DNA of 12,362 nucleotides from NCBI GenBank assembly GCA_013042255.1, contig JABDQK010000100.1:1-12362 (forward strand). The letters are read 5' to 3'. The number at the start of each line of letters is the position of its first letter. Position 1 is the first letter of the stretch. Origin of the DNA: Flavobacteriaceae bacterium (GTDB lineage Bacteria; Bacteroidota; Bacteroidia; Flavobacteriales; Flavobacteriaceae). Positions 6,791 through 12,362 of the stretch are shown piece after piece. The translations under genes and the position numbers were made by a program. The notes beneath the pieces are model-generated. The model was given only the letters and a program-made list of their open reading frames with translations, ran no database searches and was not told where the DNA came from.

Positions 6791-8482
6791 TTAATTTCTG
6801 TAAAAACTACTGGTAAAGGTAGTGGAATTCCCGACATTATCGGTGACCACAACCCGTAGGTTGCATTGCTTTTTGTCCAGGATCTTATCGTCAAAATTAT
6901 AGGTCAGCGTACGGGTCTTGGGTTCGTATTCCATTAAGATCCACTCCCCGTTGAGTGTAGCTTCGTAAGAATTTATCCCGCTGAGATCGTCCGAAATAAG
7001 CAGGCTAAGGTATCTGTAGTTGGTAAGCCACTGCTTTGATTTAAAATTCTTTGATCTAATTTTGGGGGGGATTGTGTCCTGCGCAATGGTATATGTCCCA
7101 AGACTTCTGGTTCGTGTGGTAAAAGTATTTCCTCTTTTGTAGGTCTTGTTGTAGTTAGGCCTGAGTTTGTCATCCAGGCGTGCAATAAAGGCCGTTTGTA
7201 AAAAGGATTCCTCATAGCCGTCAGTATTAAAGCTAAGGGTGAAATTCTTGTGAGCAGGGACCGAATTGTTGTGGACAGTTACCGTATCCCCACTAGCCCT
7301 GAGATCTATATGGAAATCACTGTAAAAAGTATTGGCAGGAAAGTACAATTTCACCTTTCCTAATTCAAAATTATTAGGTTTTCCGGCAACGATGTAGTGT
7401 TCTGTATTCGGGATTTCCTTCTTGTTCACAGCATCTTCCCGCCGTCCCGAAACAGGAATGATTACCCGGGTTGAATTCCCTGCCAGATCTTTCAAATTTA
7501 TTTCTACGGTATAATTTAAGCCTTCCTTTACAGTGATCTTACCGTCATTTTTCAGCTGTCTGTAAATACTGAGTTTATTTCCCTCCGCCTTAAAACACTT
7601 TTGTATCCGCCTGCGGTATTTCGACATGTATTCATAGTCGATCAGGGTATTGATCAAGCGAGTTTCTCCAAATGAAAAACTGTCAAAATCGAATGAAGAA
7701 ATAAGGGTTCCATTTACTTTTTGTTCTAGTTTATATAAACCGTTCTGATTGGCAGCAAGATCCTGACGATCATAAGCTGCCACCCCGAATCCGATAGTGC
7801 CATTTGCCTTGACCTCTTCTGCCAGGTAAGTTCCATCCGGCTGTCGGCTGTAAGGGATTTGTACTCTTATCTCACTTTGGTTTACCACAGCTTTTTCTGA
7901 CAGAGGATAGGCGTAAAGGCCCTGCAAGGTTGGATTGGTTGCATCCCTGATGTCTAAGCCATAGAGCATAGGGTTTGTGGGTTTTTCCGAAACACTACTT
8001 CGGATTTCAAAATGAAGATGAGGTCCGGATGAGCCTCCTGTATTTCCTGTATATGCGATCAGGGAATCTTTGTAGACTTTTAGCTTGCCGTATTCCGGGA
8101 ATACTTCAATTTCGTAAGACCGTTTCTGATACTGTGTTTGCTTTACGAATTCCTCAATTTCCGGACTAAACTTCTGGAGGTGGGCGTAAACCGAGGTATA
8201 ACCATTGGGATGGGCTACGTACAAGGCTTTTCCATAACCCCAATGGGATACTTTTATCCTCGTCACAGTACCATCACCTATGGCGTATACAGGAAGTCCC
8301 TGCCTTTGCTGAGTTTTAATATCAATTCCTGAATGGAAGTGATTCGACCGCAATTCTCCGAATGTTCCTGCCAGAATCAGGGGTATATCCAGGGGAGGAC
8401 GAAAAACATCTTTGGGAAAATTTTCCTGCCCTGAGGCCAGGTGCATGATTAAAAAACAGAGTAGGTAAATTCTTTTTTTCAT
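6791..8482 (-). CDS. M23 family (LytM-type) metallopeptidase, secreted
   Basis: This is a zinc endopeptidase predicted to cut peptidoglycan cross-links in the periplasm. The 563-residue protein starts with a Sec signal peptide (MKKRIYLLCFLIMHLASGQ). The M23 domain spans about residues 30-170: HFHSGID gives zinc ligands His50 and Asp54, YAHL gives His101, and GPHLHFEI gives His155 and zinc ligand His157, so the catalytic set appears complete. A roughly 40-residue insertion separates YAHL from TGNTGGSSGPHLHF. The long C-terminal part (about 180-563) is beta-rich, repeat-like and Ig-like, ending in 'VVVTDNVGNSTTF'. The frame is open upstream to 8680, but the ATG at 8482 puts the signal peptide at the N-terminus. 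The next gene starts 4 bases after its stop, so wall hydrolase and receptor are probably co-expressed. The divergent neighbours are division genes. Confidence 0.92.
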   Translation of the reverse strand: MKKRIYLLCFLIMHLASGQENFPKDVFRPPLDIPLILAGTFGELRSNHFHSGIDIKTQQRQGLPVYAIGDGTVTRIKVSHWGYGKALYVAHPNGYTSVYAHLQKFSPEIEEFVKQTQYQKRSYEIEVFPEYGKLKVYKDSLIAYTGNTGGSSGPHLHFEIRSSVSEKPTNPMLYGLDIRDATNPTLQGLYAYPLSEKAVVNQSEIRVQIPYSRQPDGTYLAEEVKANGTIGFGVAAYDRQDLAANQNGLYKLEQKVNGTLISSFDFDSFSFGETRLINTLIDYEYMSKYRRRIQKCFKAEGNKLSIYRQLKNDGKITVKEGLNYTVEINLKDLAGNSTRVIIPVSGRREDAVNKKEIPNTEHYIVAGKPNNFELGKVKLYFPANTFYSDFHIDLRASGDTVTVHNNSVPAHKNFTLSFNTDGYEESFLQTAFIARLDDKLRPNYNKTYKRGNTFTTRTRSLGTYTIAQDTIPPKIRSKNFKSKQWLTNYRYLSLLISDDLSGINSYEATLNGEWILMEYEPKTRTLTYNFDDKILDKKQCNLRVVVTDNVGNSTTFTSSFYRN

Positions 8483-8638
8483 AGAAAAGGGTTGCTGCGA
8501 AATTAAATAATAGCGCGATAACTTCGAAAAAAACCTCAGTATCATTTCATATAATGACCACAAATGGCGTGTTGATCCCTGTCTGCTTATCATTTCAGCT
8601 GCCTGGCAAAAGATCGTCAGGAATAATTGGAAAAAGTA

Positions 8639-8669
8639 TTGCGAAGTCGTTCTAGGTGTGTTAACTTTG
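8639..8669 (+). promoter_or_regulatory. Consensus Bacteroidota promoter of the zapB-like/zapA block
   Basis: TTG at 8639-8641 and TAACTTTG at 8662-8669 are separated by 20 bases, matching the Bacteroidota sigma-A pattern TTG-N(17-23)-TAnnTTTG exactly. Transcription would begin near 8675, about 17 bases before the ATG at 8693. It lies in the 210-base divergent gap (8483-8692) facing the M23 gene. I found no equally good element for the minus strand in that gap; the best is TAATTTCG near 8500, one mismatch. Confidence 0.75.
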
Positions 8670-8692
8670 TTAGAAAGCATTGATGTTGGCCT

Positions 8693-8983
8693 ATGAGCGA
8701 TTTGGTTGATATAGTTGATTCACTTGAAAATAAAATCAGTAAATTATTGCACAAGTTAGAATTGCTCAACCAGGCTAAAGGAAGACTGGAGGACGAACTG
8801 GTTCAGATTAAGCAGGACCACGAAGCCACAAAGAATTCCGTCAAGGAATGGGAGGAGAAATACGAATCCCTTAAAATGGCGAACACAATGTTGGGCAGTG
8901 AAACAAATAAAACAGAAGCCAAGCTCAAAATAAATACATTGATCAGGGAGATCGATCATTGCATCAGTCAGCTCGCTGAATAA
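8693..8983 (+). CDS. ZapB-like coiled-coil protein
   Basis: This 96-residue protein is almost entirely a heptad-patterned coiled coil (about residues 5-93), with Leu/Ile at core positions, many Lys and Glu, and no membrane segment or cysteine-rich site apart from one late Cys. Its size and layout resemble ZapB, the coiled-coil partner that joins ZapA to the division apparatus. Sequence similarity to E. coli ZapB cannot be judged by eye, so the call leans on architecture and on the zapA gene 12 bases downstream. In Flavobacteriaceae the same locus often carries a protein labelled hypothetical or misnamed as a tRNA synthetase subunit. It is the first gene of the plus-strand block and has a consensus promoter. 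Confidence 0.7.
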   Translation: MSDLVDIVDSLENKISKLLHKLELLNQAKGRLEDELVQIKQDHEATKNSVKEWEEKYESLKMANTMLGSETNKTEAKLKINTLIREIDHCISQLAE

Positions 8984-8995
8984 TGGACTCAAAAT

Positions 8996-9292
8996 ATGGC
9001 CGAGAAGCTTAAAATTAAGTTGTCAATAGCAGACAGGGTATACCCTTTGACGATTGATCCTAGCCAGGAAGAAGGTTTGCGAAAGGCAGCAAAAAATATA
9101 GAGCAGCTCGCTAAAAAGTTTGAGCAAAATTACGCTGTTAGGGACAAACAGGATGTTCTGGCCATGTGTGCCTTACAATTTGCCTCTAAAATAGAACAGC
9201 GAGGCCTGGATAAAATGGAAGATACCAGGGAAGTTGTGGAACGGTTAACCGCTCTGGATCAACTGGTAAATCAAAAGCTTAGCATAAAGTAA
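8996..9292 (+). CDS. zapA: Cell division protein ZapA
   Basis: ZapA binds FtsZ and stabilises the Z-ring. The 98-residue length fits the family. Residues 3-40 form the N-terminal globular part: a strand pair (KLKIKLSIADRVYPLTI) followed by 'EEGLRKAAKNIEQLAKKFEQ', as in ZapA proteins. Residues 50-95 form the long C-terminal helix for dimer and tetramer coiled coils (DVLAMCALQFASKIEQ onward). The gene follows the ZapB-like coiled-coil gene by 12 bases and is followed by a 6S-like RNA and rny. The E. coli genome likewise has its 6S RNA gene next to zapA, which supports the assignment. Confidence 0.92.
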   Translation: MAEKLKIKLSIADRVYPLTIDPSQEEGLRKAAKNIEQLAKKFEQNYAVRDKQDVLAMCALQFASKIEQRGLDKMEDTREVVERLTALDQLVNQKLSIK

Positions 9293-9315
9293 GTTCTTTA
9301 ACATATATCAAAGTT

Positions 9316-9485
9316 ACTGCCCACATTGGTAATTATTTTTGACAAACTCAACATTAATTTGTTTGAAAAGGGTGAGTTTAGATTGTAAAAGCAGGCCTTC
9401 TCGTAAAGGATCCTTGAGCAATCTGTTAGCCCTAAACCTGTCTATAGGAGTTTGTACAAAACTTCCATCAATGTGGGCTTTTTTT
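9316..9485 (+). ncRNA. ssrS: 6S RNA (6S-Flavo-like) with built-in terminator
   Basis: 6S RNA mimics an open promoter and binds RNA polymerase holoenzyme. Here 9319-9330 pairs with 9467-9478 (12 bp, one G-U), and seven Ts follow (9479-9485), so the closing stem can double as the terminator. Inside are an 11/11-base internal loop, an 8-bp stem (9342-9349 with 9448-9455), a large asymmetric bubble (9350-9379 and 9425-9447), a 6-bp stem (9380-9385 with 9419-9424) and a small apical hairpin (9396-9399 with 9406-9409). A rod with a central bubble, about 165 bases long and just downstream of zapA, is what is expected of 6S RNA in Flavobacteria. The exact 5' end and promoter are not visible; no consensus -7 element lies at the right place. 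Confidence 0.78.
9467..9485 (+). terminator. Terminator formed by the 6S closing stem
   Basis: The 3' arm of the 12-bp closing stem (9467-9478) is followed at once by seven Ts and further T-rich sequence to 9497. Because the partner arm lies about 140 bases upstream, it would work as a terminator only once the whole RNA has folded. Its efficiency, and therefore read-through into rny, is uncertain. Confidence 0.5.
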
Positions 9486-9520
9486 ATTCTTTTTTTTGAA
9501 ACGAAAAATTGGAATAAAAC

Positions 9521-9589
9521 CCGGGGAAAACCTCATTTTATTAGAGGTGATTGATCCCGGATAAACAGCAGAAAGGGATACCCCTTTCT
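9521..9589 (+). promoter_or_regulatory. Structured leader upstream of rny
   Basis: The rny upstream region can form two adjacent structures. One is a nested hairpin with outer stem 9521-9525/9556-9560 (CCGGG/CCCGG) and inner stem 9530-9534/9544-9548 (ACCTC/GAGGT). The other is an 8-bp hairpin 9570-9577/9582-9589 (AGAAAGGG/CCCTTTCT) with a 4-base loop, ending 16 bases before the ATG at 9606. The second lacks a T tail, so it is not a terminator. It may affect ribosome access or mRNA stability. No TAnnTTTG promoter was found between the 6S terminator and rny. Confidence 0.45.
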
Positions 9590-9605
9590 AAAATTAAACT
9601 AACTC

Positions 9606-11174
9606 ATGGATACTACAACAATACTCATCGCCGGAGCCGTAGGTTTACTCATAGGCTTCATCATAGCCAAATTCCTTGAAAAAGGGAAAGCGTCCAAAAC
9701 TTTGGCATCAGCAAAAAAGGAGGCAGCAGCCCTTCTTAAAAATGCAGAAGTTGAAGGGGAAAATATCAAAAAAGACAAGATATTTCAGGCTAAGGAGAAA
9801 TTTCTGGAATTGAAGGCCGAACATGAAAAGGTCATCATCAATAAGGAAAAGAAGATCTCGGAATCCGAAAAACGAACAAGGGACAAAGAATCTCAGGTAA
9901 GCAGTGAACTGGCCAGAAGCAAAAAGCTCAACGAGCAACTTGAAAGCAAGATCCAGGACCTCGACCATAAATCGGATGTCTATGAAAAAAAGCAGACCGA
10001 GGTAGAGAAATTACATAAGAGTCAGGTACAGCAACTGGAGGTTATTTCAGGTCTTTCAGCAGAAGAGGCAACAAATCAGTTACTGGAGTCTTTGAAAGAA
10101 ACGGCAAAATCAGATGCTATGGCTTTTATGCAGTCTACGCTTGAAGAAGCCAAGCTCACAGCACAGCAGGAAGCCAAGAAAATTGTGATCAATACCATTC
10201 AGCGTATCGGGACAGAAGAAGCCGTGGAGAATTGTGTTTCCGTATTTAACCTGGAATCTGATGATGTCAAAGGACGAATCATCGGAAGAGAAGGAAGAAA
10301 CATCCGTGCCCTGGAGGCAGTTACAGGAGTAGAAATAATTGTGGACGATACCCCGGAAGCAATCATCCTTTCGTGTTTTGATTCTGTACGAAGGGAAGTT
10401 GCGCGTTTATCCCTGCACAAGCTGGTTACTGACGGACGAATTCACCCTGCACGCATTGAAGAAGTGGTTCGCAAAACAGAAAAACAGATTGAACAGGAGA
10501 TTGTTGAAATAGGGAAAAGAACTGTAATCGACCTTGGAATTCACGGGTTGCATCCCGAGCTGATCAAGGCGGTTGGCCGCATGAAATACCGATCTTCATA
10601 TGGGCAAAACCTGCTTCAGCACTCGAGAGAGGTCGCGAAATTATGTGGGGTAATGGCTTCTGAATTGGGCTTGAATCCAAAGTTAGCCAAGAGAGCCGGA
10701 CTACTGCATGATATCGGTAAAGTGCCGAATACCGAGACAGAACTGGAAACACCACATGCGATCCTTGGGATGCAGTGGGCCGAAAAATATGGAGAGAAAC
10801 CGGATGTTTGTAATGCCATTGGAGCCCACCATGATGAAATCGAAATGAAAACACTGATCTCTCCCATCATCCAGGTTTGTGATGCCATCAGTGGAGCAAG
10901 ACCCGGTGCCAGAAGACAGGTGCTCGATTCGTATATACAACGACTTAAGGACCTGGAAGATATCGCCTTCGGCTTCGGAGGTGTTCAGAAAGCCTATGCT
11001 ATTCAGGCCGGAAGAGAATTGAGGGTGATCGTAGAAAGCGAGAAAGTAAGTGACGAAAAAGCGGCCCAGTTGTCATTCGAAATATCACAAAAGATACAAA
11101 CCGATATGACTTATCCCGGGCAGGTTAAAGTCACCGTAATACGCGAAACACGATCGGTTAATGTAGCTAAATAG
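9606..11174 (+). CDS. rny: Ribonuclease Y
   Basis: RNase Y is a membrane-anchored endoribonuclease that starts mRNA decay. The 522-residue length is normal. Domains in order: one N-terminal membrane helix (about 5-23), a long charged coiled coil (about 28-195), a KH RNA-binding domain (about 205-275, with GREG at 227-230 inside [10 protein letters not shown]), and an HD metal-phosphohydrolase domain (about 335-430, with His339, His368-Asp369, His408-His409 and Asp426). The C-terminal domain ends near '[18 protein letters not shown]'. All expected catalytic residues are present. It follows the 6S RNA and the zap genes on the same strand and has a hairpin-rich leader. Its presence means that mRNA decay here relies at least partly on the RNase Y system. 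Confidence 0.97.
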   Translation: MDTTTILIAGAVGLLIGFIIAKFLEKGKASKTLASAKKEAAALLKNAEVEGENIKKDKIFQAKEKFLELKAEHEKVIINKEKKISESEKRTRDKESQVSSELARSKKLNEQLESKIQDLDHKSDVYEKKQTEVEKLHKSQVQQLEVISGLSAEEATNQLLESLKETAKSDAMAFMQSTLEEAKLTAQQEAKKIVINTIQRIGTEEAVENCVSVFNLESDDVKGRIIGREGRNIRALEAVTGVEIIVDDTPEAIILSCFDSVRREVARLSLHKLVTDGRIHPARIEEVVRKTEKQIEQEIVEIGKRTVIDLGIHGLHPELIKAVGRMKYRSSYGQNLLQHSREVAKLCGVMASELGLNPKLAKRAGLLHDIGKVPNTETELETPHAILGMQWAEKYGEKPDVCNAIGAHHDEIEMKTLISPIIQVCDAISGARPGARRQVLDSYIQRLKDLEDIAFGFGGVQKAYAIQAGRELRVIVESEKVSDEKAAQLSFEISQKIQTDMTYPGQVKVTVIRETRSVNVAK

Positions 11175-11185
11175 CTATTTGTGAT

Positions 11186-11213
11186 GTGACTAAACCAGAT
11201 TGTCACCTTTTTT
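11186..11213 (+). terminator. Weak candidate terminator after rny
   Basis: GTGAC (11186-11190) can pair with GTCAC (11202-11206) around an 11-base loop, followed by one C and six or more Ts (11208-11213). The stem is short and the loop large, so it would be inefficient. It is the only candidate in the 70-base convergent gap between rny and the haloperoxidase gene. Confidence 0.3.
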
Positions 11214-11244
11214 CTCTTTATAACCCGGTTGTATGTAAAGGGGC

Positions 11245-12362
11245 CTATAGTTCGCCTGTATGTTCCTTATAAAATTTCCAAACCTCCCTGGCAACATCCC
11301 TTCCCAGCTGTAGTCCGGCTACATTATCAGCCTGGATATGATAGCCGCCCATCACTCTTGATATTCCGGCCATATCTGCCGTTTTAGTAAAGGTGGGAAA
11401 TTCCAGAACTACGGTGTCTCCAAGATTGTCTGGCTCTGTAAGGGCGCCAGCTACAAGGGTTACCTTTTCTCCAAATTCATCACTTCCGGTCCATAGTTTT
11501 AAGGCTTCTGCACAGGCTCCACTAATAGTACTATGTCCTGAAACATAACTGGGAAAGGGTGGACACAGAAAGGTTTCTGGAGAATAAGGCCTCCATTGTT
11601 TCCCTTCAATTTCCATCATTCCTTTTCCTTCCCCTCCCCAGGCTTTGATGATTTCATTTTCATAGTATTTATGGACAAGGGCGTAGGGCCTGGCATAGTC
11701 ATAAAACATCTTTGAATCCCAGGAGGCAATAAAGGCATCCATAGCTACCACCTGATTGAGGAAGTACATTTTTACATCCTCATCTAAAGTATGCTTGTCC
11801 CTGCGTGAGACGTCCTGTGCGAATTTTAGCCAATGGCCGGCCTGTTGTACCGATTGGGGTCCGTCTCGCATAAATTCTACCAAAGCCTTATCATGATCTG
11901 ATAAATTCGCCTGTAGTGCAATTACTTCTGCAACTTCTTCTTCCAGTTGCTTACTACCGATCATGGGAGGTGGTCCGGGCCTGAATTGATCAGCAGATTT
12001 AAGTCCGATAGGTTTTACCTTGTCCCAATAGGGGGTTAAGCAACCCGGGGCAAAATATCCCCCCTTGCCATCTGAGAAGTATTTAGGTTGCCACCTGTTG
12101 GGATCCACGTTCTCATCTGCTGAGTTGACGGGTTCATACCCGATATAATTGTGGTATGGTTTATTTTGAGACCCTTCTTCCTCTCCGTACTGGTTAGCTC
12201 CATCTCCGTGTCTGGCTTCAATTACTGCTTTTGCTGCCAGGTTTCCGATTCCTTCGGGAGTGGTGGGGTCTAGTGTATTATTGTAAGGATCTAGTCCCAG
12301 CTCTTTCATGAAATCTGTAAAAAGCTCCTTATCCGAATAGTAATACTCGCTCATAGCTCGAT
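11245..12362 (-). CDS. Vanadium-dependent haloperoxidase (PAP2 superfamily), 5' end outside window
   Basis: The enzyme is predicted to use vanadate to oxidise halides with H2O2, giving hypohalous acid or halogenated products. Counting from the first in-window Met (ATG at 12354, 369 residues), the full PAP2/haloperoxidase triad is present. K-x6-R-P reads KMFYDYARP (Lys215, Arg222). The second motif is PSYVSGHST (Ser272, Gly273, acid-base His274). The third is SRVMGGYHIQAD (Arg333, vanadate-ligating His339, Asp343). The N-terminal segment TTPEGIGNLAAKAVIEARHGDGANQ is typical of the middle of longer DUF6851/haloperoxidase proteins. The frame stays open through the codons before that Met to the window end, so the first Met seen is probably internal and the protein longer, perhaps with a signal peptide. 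Halide preference (Cl, Br or I) cannot be read from these motifs. A PAP2 phosphatase is less likely. Confidence 0.88.
   Translation of the reverse strand, partial: RAMSEYYYSDKELFTDFMKELGLDPYNNTLDPTTPEGIGNLAAKAVIEARHGDGANQYGEEEGSQNKPYHNYIGYEPVNSADENVDPNRWQPKYFSDGKGGYFAPGCLTPYWDKVKPIGLKSADQFRPGPPPMIGSKQLEEEVAEVIALQANLSDHDKALVEFMRDGPQSVQQAGHWLKFAQDVSRRDKHTLDEDVKMYFLNQVVAMDAFIASWDSKMFYDYARPYALVHKYYENEIIKAWGGEGKGMMEIEGKQWRPYSPETFLCPPFPSYVSGHSTISGACAEALKLWTGSDEFGEKVTLVAGALTEPDNLGDTVVLEFPTFTKTADMAGISRVMGGYHIQADNVAGLQLGRDVAREVWKFYKEHTGEL

Noticed and set aside
8483..8680. In-frame upstream extension of the M23 peptidase to an ATG at 8680
   Set aside because: It would bury the MKKRIYLLCF signal peptide at residue 67 and overlap the divergent promoter region; the ATG at 8482 gives a standard secreted protein.
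9334..9341. TATTTTTG, an exact -7 promoter match inside the 6S-like RNA
   Set aside because: It lies in the internal loop after the closing stem, has no TTG at the right distance upstream, and a start from it would lack the 5' arm of the closing stem. A chance match in AT-rich DNA is more likely.
9406..9415. Perfect 10-base palindrome AAGGATCCTT, considered as a protein-binding site
   Set aside because: It lies inside the apical part of the 6S-like RNA, is single-copy in the window, and half of it is already used in the apical hairpin.
9339..9554. A 71-codon open frame on the plus strand across the 6S-like RNA and its downstream region
   Set aside because: It runs through both arms of the RNA stems and the T-rich terminator, encodes a sequence of no recognisable type, and has no good ribosome binding site. 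The base pairing explains the region better.
1..12362. Search for CRISPR arrays, tRNAs, insertion sequences, direct repeats, phage or toxin-antitoxin and defence genes
   Set aside because: No spaced repeats, cloverleaf with CCA-like end, transposase or integrase motifs, or recognisable defence domains were seen in any reading frame.

Overview
The window looks like chromosomal DNA of a marine-type Flavobacteriaceae bacterium (phylum Bacteroidota). The grounds are protein families typical of that group: paired small 'CCC motif' membrane proteins with a DUF2752 protein, a TonB-dependent receptor with an N-terminal carboxypeptidase-regulatory-like domain, and a DUF2027-like Smr protein. There are also promoter elements of the Bacteroidota type (TAnnTTTG), mostly weak ribosome binding sites, and a zapA-6S RNA-rny arrangement. 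No tRNA, rRNA, insertion sequence, CRISPR array, phage gene or integron was seen. Most of the window is ordinary core genome.

Layout. Positions 1-219 hold a small, very acidic protein of unknown function, followed by a strong bidirectional terminator (241-268). Positions 270-1244 (minus strand) hold a compact three-gene cluster: a DUF2752 protein, then two related CCC-motif membrane proteins. Positions 1330-1884 (plus) encode a stand-alone Smr-domain protein. Positions 1888-2394 (minus) encode a small putative lipoprotein. Positions 2507-3676 (plus) encode a NifS/IscS-type cysteine desulfurase. Positions 3673-8482 (minus) form a likely envelope operon: an M23 (LytM-type) peptidase, a TonB-dependent receptor and a small secreted protein weakly resembling envelope assembly proteins. 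Positions 8693-11174 (plus) form a cell-division and RNA block: a ZapB-like coiled-coil protein, ZapA, a structured RNA that fits 6S RNA, and ribonuclease Y. Positions 11245-12362 (minus) carry most of a vanadium-dependent haloperoxidase of the PAP2 superfamily, whose 5' end lies beyond the window.

How the parts fit. The 8693-11174 block starts from a full-consensus promoter (TTG at 8639-8641, 20-base spacer, TAACTTTG at 8662-8669). It joins Z-ring factors, a global RNA polymerase regulator and the membrane-anchored endoribonuclease RNase Y; the zapA-6S linkage parallels E. coli. The divergent M23/receptor operon is a cell-wall and outer-membrane module with no SusD partner, so its cargo is not obviously a polysaccharide. 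The least understood parts are the CCC/DUF2752 cluster, the receptor with its downstream secreted protein, and the hairpin-rich leader of rny. I found no clearly new defence or mobile system.
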